Shown here in pieces: positions 44,228-53,200 of a stretch of DNA of 64,000 bases; positions within the stretch are counted from its first letter, which is position 1; every line of letters begins with the position of its first letter. Origin of the DNA: Norana najaformis (Eukaryota > Annelida > Clitellata > Crassiclitellata > Hormogastridae). The translations under genes were made by a program, and so were the position numbers. The stretch is taken from NCBI GenBank assembly GCA_964023275.1, contig OZ029918.1:32793739-32857738 (forward strand). The letters are read 5' to 3'. The notes below the pieces were generated by a model that was not told the origin of the DNA, did no database searches, and was given only the letters and a program-made list of their open reading frames with translations.

Positions 44228-46365
44228 TAGAGAGTGACTCAGTGACACGGGGAATGCGGCAATACCGCGGTTACTCCGGATTTTACCGCGGTAATGGTGT
44301 CAGAAGCGACGGTAATACCGTGGGGATGGAATAGAGACTTGCGGTAATACGTGGGGATGGAAATACGAGCACGTTAATTCCCGCGGTAACGGTTGTGGCA
44401 TTAGCAAAAACCCCCCACTGCATCAGGTTATTGCTTTTTGTTCTAAATTATTCGGCCGATTCAGTGTCACTAATAAAGCACTATATTGAAATTCTTGAAT
44501 ATTCGTGAATTCTTGAATATTCAATATGGGTTAGAAAGTAAATAAGAACACTCTTTCTTGCAGTGATATTCGACCTAAGAAATAAGACACCTCTTTCTGG
44601 CAGTGATATTCGACCTAAGAAATAAGACACCTCTTTCTTGCAGTGAACGGCCCTCGTTGCCATACGGCGTCATAAAACAACATCAGAAACTCTCTTGCAG
44701 TGATATTCGACCTAAGAAATAAGACACCTCTTTCTTGCAGTGATATTCTACCTAAGAAATAAGACACCTCTTTCTTGCAGTGATATTCTACCTAAGAAAT
44801 AAGACACCTCTTTCTTGCAGTGAACGGCCCTCGTTGCCATACGGCGTCATAAAACAACATCAGAAACTCTCTTGCAGTGATATTCGACCTAAGAAATAAG
44901 ACACCTCTTTCTTGCAGTGATATTCTACCTAAGAAATAAGACACCTCTTTCTTGCAGTGAACGGCCCTCGTTGCCATACGGCGTCATAAAACAACATCAG
45001 AAACTCTCTTGCAGTGATATTCGACCTAAGAAATAAGTCAACTCTTTCTTGCAGTGATATTCTACCTAAGAAATAAGACACCTCTTTCTTGCAGTGATAT
45101 TCGACCTAAGAAATAAGACACCTCTTTCTTGCAGTGGTATTCGACCTAAGAAATAAGACACCTCTTTCTTGCAGTGAACGGTCCTCGTCGCCATACGGCG
45201 TCATAAAACAACATCAGAAACTCTCTTGCAGTGATATTCGACCTAAGAAATAAGAAACCTCTTTCTTGCATTGATATTCAGTGATATTACCTAAGAAATA
45301 AGACACCTCTTTCTTGCAGTGAACGGCCCTCGTTGCCATACGGCGTCATAAAACAACATCAGAAACTCTCTTGCAGTGATATTCGACCTAAGAAATAAGA
45401 CACCTCTTTCTTGCAGTGATATTCTACCTAAGAAATAAGACACCTCTTTCTTGCAGTGAACGGCCCTCGTTGCCATACGGCGTCATAAAACAACATCAGA
45501 AACTCTCTTGCAGTGATATTCGACCTAAGAAATAAGAAACCTCTTTCTTGCATTGATATTCTACCTAAGAAATAAGACACCTCTTTCTTGCAGTGAACGG
45601 CCCTCGTTGCCATACGGCGTCATAAAACAACATCAGAAACTCTCTTGCAGTGATATTCGACCTAAGAAATAAGACACCTCTTTCTTGCAGTGATATTCTA
45701 CCTAAGAAATAAGACACCTCTTTCTTGCAGTGAACGACCCTCGTTGCCATACGGCGTCATAAAACAACATCAGAAACTCTCTTGCAGTGATATTCGACCT
45801 AAGAAATAAGACACCTCTTTCTTGCAGTGATGTTCGACCTAAGAAATAAGACACCTATTTCTTGCAGTGATGTTTGACTTAATCAAACGTAGGGCCTAAC
45901 GATCAAATAAATGATGAACAGTTTTGAAGTATTATGTATTATATGACCTACTAAGATCAGGCCTACAATATATACACATATTAGTCTACGTGATCTACTC
46001 TGACAACAAGAGTCAAGTGACATTCTCCACATTTTCAGCTTTTCTTTTGTCAAATAGTGAACTCAATTTTTTACAGTGGTATATCATTTATGTAAATATT
46101 CCAATTAATGTAGTTCCTGAGATTATATCAGTTTCTTAAAAACTGAGTTTGCGACTTAAGAATTATTTTGGCAGAGCGGATCACATGTGTGAGCATTTCA
46201 TTGTTTTTTGCTTCCCTGTGACGGGAATGGGGACGGAGACGGGGAAAGACCTGACGGGGACGGGATGGGGATGGGGACAGGTCTGATGGGATGGGTGGGG
46301 ATGGGAACAGACTCGCAGGTATGGGGTGGGGATGGAGAAATATTTTGTCCCCGTGTCACTCTCTA
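44228..46365. mobile_element. Non-autonomous hAT-like DNA transposon
   Basis: The ends are inverted repeats: left TAGAGAGTGAC then ACGGGG (with an 8-bp insertion TCAGTGAC between), right CCCCGTGTCACTCTCTA. An exact 8-bp direct repeat GCCGTTAG flanks it at 44220-44227 and 46366-46373, the target-duplication length typical of hAT elements. Subterminal regions are rich in GGGGACGG/GGGGATGG (46215-46335) and in CGGTAATAC/ACCGCGG words (44255-44400). No transposase frame is visible; most of the interior is the satellite array at 44555-45875. Length is 2138 bp. Confidence 0.85.
44555..45875 (+). repeat. Satellite: 40-bp monomer in a 137-bp higher-order repeat
   Basis: The basic 40-bp monomer begins TGATATTCGACCTAAG and ends CACCTCTTTCTTGCAG. 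A 57-bp variant beginning TGAACGGCCCTCGTTGCCAT recurs eight times; its spacing is mostly 137 bp (57+40+40), with 177 and about 218 where extra monomers lie. Both unit types end in CTTGCAG. The identical 61-codon minus frames spaced by 137 bp are repeat artefacts. Homogeneity suggests recent expansion. Confidence 0.95.
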
Positions 46366-46454
46366 GCCGTTAGCTTCGCATGCCGGTAAAGATGTCTCGC
46401 ACGTTTAAATGTAAATGTAGCCTACTCGTTTTTCTGTAGCAACCGTATGACCTC

Positions 46455-46560
46455 GACCCTGCTCATTTTTCAGTGAATGTATCTGGTGAGATTCTTTACC
46501 ACCGTTGCCCGTTTGAATGAGCGCCACGCCATTTAAGGTCTCCGTGTATGGTTTAGGTAT
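46455..46560 (+). repeat. Dispersed repeat shared with 63.05-63.15 kb
   Basis: CTGGTGAGATTCTTTACCAC, GCCGTTTGAATGAGCGCCAC-like words and CCATTTAAGGTCTCCGTGTA also occur, diverged, at 63050-63145. The repeat type is unknown; it could be a SINE core. Confidence 0.55.
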
Positions 46561-47017
46561 CTATAGGCCTACTAAAATGTAAACAGGCTGTAGGAATCAT
46601 TTGCATTTCTTTATCAGTGAACTGACTCCTCCAATAATTATAGCCCCTGATCTGCATATATTTTGTAAAATCTTTCGCACATAATCATTATGCAAATCTT
46701 TCGACTGTGACATGATGCTATTGACGCTGATCCTGCTTGCGTCTCAAACTTCAGAAGACTATGTTAAGCCAACCTATCGTTCTCATAATTGTGTGTCGGT
46801 CCCTAGAAACCAGTAGACTTATTATTAAAGTTATAACTTGACGCGATCCTTAATCCTACTGTTAGGCATATCGTAGATTCATTAGCACTTCTTATCTGTT
46901 GGGGGGCTATGTCAATAAGTGACTCCGTATTTACTCAAATGACCTCACATAGGTCTACTACGCTGAACACTGGGCGCCCGTGACTCGGTGGAGGTCATTG
47001 GCCTAGCCACTGCTTAT

Positions 47018-47390
47018 TCTTGAATATTCAATGTGGGTTAGAAAGTAAATAAGAACACTCTTTCTTGCAGTCATGTTCGACCTTAGAAATAAGACACCTC
47101 TTTCTTGCAGTGATATTCGACCTAAGAAATAAGACGCCTCTTTCTTGCAGTGATATTCGACCTAAGAAATAAGACGCCTCTTTCTTGCAGTGATATTCTA
47201 CCTAAGAAATAAGACACCTCTTTCTTGCAGTGATATTCGACCTAAGCAATAAAACACCTCTGAACGGCCCTTCTTGCAGTGATATTCGACCTAAGCAATA
47301 AAACACCTCTTTCTTGCAGTGATATTCGACCTAAGCAATAAAACACCTCTTTCTTGCAGTGATATTCGACCTAAGCAATAAAACACATGT
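47018..47390 (+). repeat. Second array of the 40-bp satellite monomer
   Basis: After TTCTTGAATATTCAATGTGG and GGTTAGAAAGTAAATAAG, the same left flank as the first array (44505-44550), come about nine monomers, later ones reading CCTAAGCAATAAAACACC. The 57-bp variant is absent apart from a stray CTGAACGGCCC. It lies outside the hAT-like element, about 650 bp to its right. Confidence 0.9.
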
Positions 47391-47394
47391 GTGC

Positions 47395-47531
47395 ACATGT
47401 TACCTGCTTATTAAACAGGGCTATAAAAGGACTGATCGTCGGTGCCAAAGCCTTAGTCAGAGTTTCACGGACGAAGAAGTGATTGGAAAACGAGTGAAGT
47501 CTTCTCGAAGTCAAATATAATTTAAGCGAAC
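47395..47531 (+). promoter_or_regulatory. TATA-type core promoter-like sequence
   Basis: TATAAAAG at 47422-47429 in a GGGCTATAAAAGGAC context is followed 30-37 bp later by CTTAGTCAGAG, a plausible initiator. An ATG comes about 75 bp further on. The sequence is GC-richer than its flanks. No transcript evidence is available. Confidence 0.45.
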
Positions 47532-47844
47532 ATGGACGGAAACAGCTTCAGTCATGATTTAAACAATTTTGATTATTTTGAATATCAAAATCCGTTTGAT
47601 CACCTCAGCAGACATCAAAGGTAAATGTTTTTCTGCAAACGGTGCTTGTAATAATTTTCAGCTTGTGGGCCAATCCAAAGACCTGACCAAGAGGGGGTCA
47701 GATAAGTTCATGTTCGAGAGGAAAATGACGACTTATATCAGTGATAAGATTATGATAGTCGAGTTCGTTTGCCCGGCACTGGGCCCTCAGCTGGCCCCCA
47801 GCTGCCACAAGTGGCACAATGCGCGCCAGTTACTGGCCCAATAA
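47532..47844 (+). CDS. Short unrecognised ORF(s) after the TATA element
   Basis: ATG 47532 opens a 30-codon frame (MDGNSFSHDLNNFDYFEYQN and 10 more residues) that stops at a TAA overlapping a possible donor, CAAAG/GTAAAT. A candidate short intron would end at AATTTTCAG 47662, but the joined frame stops soon after. Another frame stays open to 47844 and contains SDKFMFERKMTTYISDKIMI. It may be the first exon of a gene or a relic. No homologue recognised. Confidence 0.25.
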
Positions 47845-47947
47845 ACCTGATTGTACGGGAAGGCTTCCGACGACCACTAAATTTGTTGTGTCGTCAAAAT
47901 TTTTGACGACCTTTCAGTCAGTAATGATCAATGGCCTGCACCAAAAG

Positions 47948-48002
47948 CAACTCAATGAAGGGCTGATCCAGGGATACCCTGGATCAGCCCTTCATTGAGT
48001 TG
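47948..48002. repeat. Perfect 26-bp inverted repeat with 3-nt loop
   Basis: The arms CAACTCAATGAAGGGCTGAT plus CCAGGG and their exact complement flank ATA. No mismatch is seen. The flanks show no direct repeat, so a mini-transposon is not supported. Confidence 0.9.
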
Positions 48003-48289
48003 ATTTGGGCAGTTAGAGTTTACATCTTTTATTTACTTAGTTTAGTGTAGGCCTACTTTGCTTTTATTTGAATGATGCTCTGAATCTCAGTTTTTTGCTT
48101 GCTCTTTACGAAGATTCTGACCCTGCTAATCTCCTTGTCGCAACTTTTAGGCCTATTTTGGCACGGAGAAATTTCGGAGATTTACATTAAAGTAAGACGT
48201 GCCTAAGTTGTAAACATTAAATTTTTCCTATAAACTTCTTACTTACATATTAGTGCTCATCCCGCTTGTTTTCGTGTCTTGAACGCCAT

Positions 48290-48875
48290 AGATACCGATT
48301 GTTTTCACAGAGCAGCTGAGGCTGACATTGTTACCGTCACATAAAGTAGTCTTATCCCTTACCTATAACACACTTCAATCCAACCCCCTATCTTCGTCAG
48401 TTATTTACAATCCAACCACTCCGTTCAACCCGCTCCTCTTCTTTCTTAACCCTTCATCGCCCTCCCGTCACGTCATCCTTAAAATTTGGAAATCGCTCAT
48501 TAGCCATAGCTGCTCAACCCTCTGGAATAAATTCCAGCCAGAGTAACGACAATTATCTGATCCATCATACCAATTCACCAACACTTCATCTCTTGCAATT
48601 ACTGTACTAATCTTTCACTCAAAACCGAGAACATTACATTCCACAAATTTTGTCCTAATTCTTCTTCTTCCCCTTATCTCTCTTCTCGCTTCAATTTCAA
48701 ACACTATCCACCGTAGCCGACTGCCTGCATGACTTCTGGATCTTGATTTGGAACCGAACCCTTTTGCCTATCGATTTTGTTTTGACTGAGCGCCTGTGAA
48801 TAAGCTAGTTCCCGTGACTTAGCTTTCGTTGGGCGCTGTAGACATCTCGAGATTACGACTACGATTAAGTAATAA
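48290..48875 (+). mobile_element. CR1/L2-like LINE 3' end, family A
   Basis: A frame holds CSTLWNKFQPE, the LWNSLP landmark, then SLKTEN- and FPK-like positions. A C/T-rich stretch and the full family A tail follow (GCCTATCGATTTTGTTTTGA, GAATAAGCTAGTTCCCGTGA), ending ATTACGACTACGATT. It aligns along its length with the minus-strand copy at 24.2-24.5 kb. Confidence 0.75.
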
Positions 48876-48959
48876 CATAACTTCAGAAGGCATCCAAACG
48901 TGAGCAATTATGACTGCGCCCTACTAACAACACTATTTAATAAGCAGAAGTTAATGCTA

Positions 48960-50217
48960 TTTTTAATTAACAAAATGATGATATAATTATGATAATTATA
49001 TTATTATAAATATCATAATATTATGATAATATTATGCCAAAAGTTTCCTTTCCGATTGCTTGCTTGCTTACTTGCTAGTCTGCATATTTATTTTTCTTAC
49101 TTGGGCATGCGGTTCCAGTTCAACGGAGGCGGTTGTCCAGTCGGTTGTTCTAGTCTAATTATAGCTCTTTGGTATGCGAAACGTTAACGGATTGTTTAAA
49201 CCCGCAACAATTGCTAAATAAAATTTATATCCGATTACAGTTTGTTCCGTTGGAATATCTGTTGTAATATATTGTCTGCCTTTTTTGAAATTCGTTATCT
49301 GAGTTTATCCCACTCTGAAGTAGATTAGTTAGTTTGAATGTAAAATGGCGACCTTAGTTTATTGTATCCCAGTCGCACAGGTTCACCATAGCTGTTAATA
49401 CTGGATTTTCAGGTTACAGACAAAGAATTTTAGGCGATGTTTTCGTTGCAACTTGCAATTTAGGAGGTTCTAATTTTCGCGGATTCTTTGCTGAATGATT
49501 TTGGACCCCGTAAGACTAGATTTTATGTTATAGTTCGCTTGACTACCGATGCGAATTAGCCTCGTGCTTAATTGCGCTGCATTTCGATGAAATTAGTAAA
49601 TAATGTACCACGACAAGTGTCGTGGTACATTATTTGAGAGCAGAATGCATATTCGGCATGAAACGGTTTTTGAATTGGAACTGGAGACCTCTGCATGAGT
49701 TTTATGACAGTCCAAGAAAGGAATCTGTAGGGTTAATTTGGACTTGAAGATTTAAAAGAACTGGGTTAAGAGGTGAAGGTAAGGTAATCAAACACTTTTG
49801 TATTAATATATTAGATACTTGAATTGATATTATATATTATGTTACATATTTCTATATTAACAGAGTCAAGTATCAGTGATTTAATTGGCTGGTGTGCACA
49901 TGTTACCTGCAATCCAAAGAAGTCTAAACAATCCAACATCTGGGTAACCTTTCCTTGCAGGCTGCTTGACTCAGAAAAGTGTCACTTTCTTATGGTGCCC
50001 TATTTCAAACCCTGCACAAAGGTGCAAATCTGATGTATTTTCCACAAAGCAAAAAGCAAGACAAGCAATGAGGCCAGAGCCAAGAGAAGACTTTTTTATG
50101 ATGTTTGATGAATATGGTTTGGTGAATGCTAAGCTTATTGTAATAGCTAATCGCCTACGATTCCTCGCTCAGCCGATGGACATATGGTGGGTTAACAAAT
50201 GTCTTACTTACTTATAG
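48960..50217. other. TBPL1 upstream region
   Basis: The left end is AT-rich (ATTATGATAATATTATG). 49.3-49.7 kb should hold the TBPL1 promoter and a 5' UTR exon, since the coding exon is preceded by an acceptor-like ACTTATAG near 50217. No TATA box or clear initiator is identified. A perfect hairpin lies at 49598-49635. Confidence 0.4.
49598..49635. repeat. Perfect 18-bp inverted repeat with 2-nt loop
   Basis: AAATAATGTACCACGACA and its exact complement flank AG. Located 0.6 kb upstream of the TBPL1 coding start. Confidence 0.9.
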
Positions 50218-50247
50218 CTGTTGCGTTTTAGCACGATCGCCACAGCA

Positions 50248-53200
50248 ATGAACAACTTCCCAATTGAGCCGCCGACGGACTTGTTCTCTAGTGGATTACT
50301 GAGCCCTACTAGCAGTCTGTTTGATAGTCAGCTGAACTACCTTACGGACGTAACACAGATGCCAGATACAACTCACATGAACTTCTTTGCGGGCTTTAGG
50401 GATGACTTCTCAGTCTCGACGGGCTATGATGCATTGACAACAAGCATCTTGACAGGCTATGATACATTGACTACTAGTGCCTATGGCATGCCAGCATCTA
50501 GTGCTGGTCAGAATCAAGTGGCTGGTGGAGGAGTGAGTGCTGATGCAACAGTAATCTCTGGCACAGATGGGATGGTAGCTTTCACCAGCGCTGACACCAC
50601 AATGTTTGCAATCTCAAACACAGAATCCAGCACGGTTCTGTCAGGCGCTTCTTATGAAATGCAAGTGGTTGATAATTTGGCGGCACCTATCCCCAGCAAT
50701 ACTAGTGTGGCTTATGACACAAGTGTGGCTGGTACAAGTGTTGAGAGTTACGGTGCTGTACAGGAGGTTGTCGAAGCCAAAGAAGCAACGAATTCCGACG
50801 ACGACGTGCCTATTATTAACATTGCAATAAACAATGTCGTCTGCGCCTTTAACACAAAATGCTACCTCAATCTAAGAAAGATAGCCCAAAACGGGATGAA
50901 TGTCGAACACAAGAAAGCCCAAGGGGTAGGTAGGATTTGTGCTGTTTATTTGCTTAAATTTTAGTGTGATAAGACATATGCAGTTTTTTGGTGTAAGCGT
51001 CTTCAGGGAATCTCAGCAGTTCATTGACTGTACATGTCTCGACTCGTTGTTCTGCAGTTTCTAAAATAATTATTCTGATTCATTGTTCTGCTGCTTCTTT
51101 GCACAGAACCATCTATGCTTGCTCAGTTATCTGTAGGGGATACCAACTGAAGTCAGCGTAGCCTCGAGGCTTTTAAACACAGTACTTCAGACGAACTTTC
51201 TGTTTTGTTATATTATTTTATCTTTTTAATGTTATGTTGTCTGTACAACTATTTGTGTACTTTTGAATTGTATAACTTTAATCTTGTTCTGTACTGCTAA
51301 TTTAGTGAGCACTGCTGTTTAGTATTGATAATTGTAATAATATGGGACGTGGTGGTGTAGTGGTATGATCTGTGCCTCATAATCGGAGGGTCGCGGGTTC
51401 GAATCTGCCTCAAGCCTCTGCATAGTGACCTTGGACAAGTTGCTCGCCCACAGTCTGTGTGGAAGGCAACAGGAAACCACCTCACCCATCCCATCCCCGC
51501 TGGCATAAAGCCAATGGACCTGTCTTCGGGCAGAGAAATCATCATCATCATCATCAATTGTAATAATGATGACTTACCAGTGGCATATCACATGCTTCAT
51601 ATGTTAGCCGTACATATGTTAGCCGTACATATGTTAGCCGTACATATGTTAGCCGTACATATGTTAGCCGTACATATGTTAGCCGTTACATATGTCAGTA
51701 ATCCAGACAGTTTTTTTAATTTTAAGATTTTATGTACCTGAGGCAAAATGACACTAATAGTCATGCTAATAATGTAGTAATTAACGATTTGTGATTACAG
51801 TTGGTTTCTATGAAGGTGAGACATCCAAGCGTAACAGCCACTATTTGGGCAAATGGAAAAGTAACGTGCACAGGTTCTCGAAGGTACTGCTGATTCACAG
51901 AGCTTGAGCAGAACTAAATTTTGCCTTGTAAAATACAAATGACTCAGTAATATATGCATGCAAGAGTTTTATGCATGTTGTTATTCATAAAATCACTAAA
52001 ATCTGTTTACCATTCTGGTAAATATCTTTAAGAAACCAATATTTTTGTTTTGGAATGTTTTGCCTAAGCTAGACATTGTGATATGTTATTGGTGTGCAAA
52101 GAGGAGAGGTTTAAAATTTGCCAACATCGGTTTCAGGAGGATATATATGTTCTAAGTTTTAAAACTCTGTGGGAAAAAGGTGTCAAAGAGACCATAAGAT
52201 TAATTTAGGAAGTGGAAAGTTTCTCTTGAAAGCACCAACTTTTGGAAAATTGTATTGGCTGTGTAAAATGTGGCATGTGTTGTGTTTAATTTAAACTTTA
52301 ACGTGTCTTGATTTTTCTGCAATTTGACAGCGAGGAAGAGTCACACATTGCTGCTCGGAAAATCGCTCGCTGCCTACAGAGGATTGGCTGCAAAGTCAGA
52401 TTTACCAATTACCGTGTAGTCAATGTCCTTGGAACATGTTCTTTTCCATGGGGAATACGTATCCCTGAATTTTCTCGCAAATATCCCAGAGAGGCCAGGT
52501 ACGAAATTCACCATTTACCATTGCCATAGAGGTGGTAATATGTCAGCCTTGGATGAGAGTTTGTTGCTTGATGTGTATGTGTCTGAATGAGACTGCCAAC
52601 GGAGACTTTCTCAAGCTACACGAGCATAGTGTGTATGCGGATGAACTTGTTTGTTTAAAACTCTAATGTCATTTAGGCTAGTGGGAGGTGCATGTATGAG
52701 GTACTTGAAAGGTGTTATAAAATGCCCAGTTTTTAAGATGTATTTCAAATGAGTGGGATGTGGTGGTGTAGTGGTATGGTCGGTGCTTCGTAAATGGAGG
52801 ATCGCGGGTTCAAATCTGCCTCAAGCCACTGTGTAGCAAACTTGGACAAGTTGCTCACCCACAATTGTCTGTGAGGAAGTCAAAAGGAAACAACCTCGCT
52901 CATCTCATCCCCGGTTGGCATAAAGCCAATGGACCTGCCTTCAGGCAGAGAACTCATCATCATTGTTTCAAGTGTATATTAAGATGTGCATACATAGATT
53001 CGAGAGACTGAGGTCAACTGCAAGTAAACTCCATGTTACTTCAGCTTAAATTTTTATAGCTCCCAATGTTCCTTAAATTCAGTGATTCTGTTTCTGAACT
53101 TGCTGTGTGGAAAATTTTTTTAGATGACTTTGCCTGTTTTTTTGTGTTGCACAAAGTCAAAACAGTTGTGTAGCTACTAGACTTAAAAGGAACTTTTTAC

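Noticed and set aside
44792-45750. Five near-identical 61-codon minus frames
   Set aside because: They repeat at the higher-order satellite period and are by-products of it, not a gene family.
44555-47390. CRISPR-like reading of the regular array
   Set aside because: There are no unique spacers: whole units are repeated, and the context is an animal genome.
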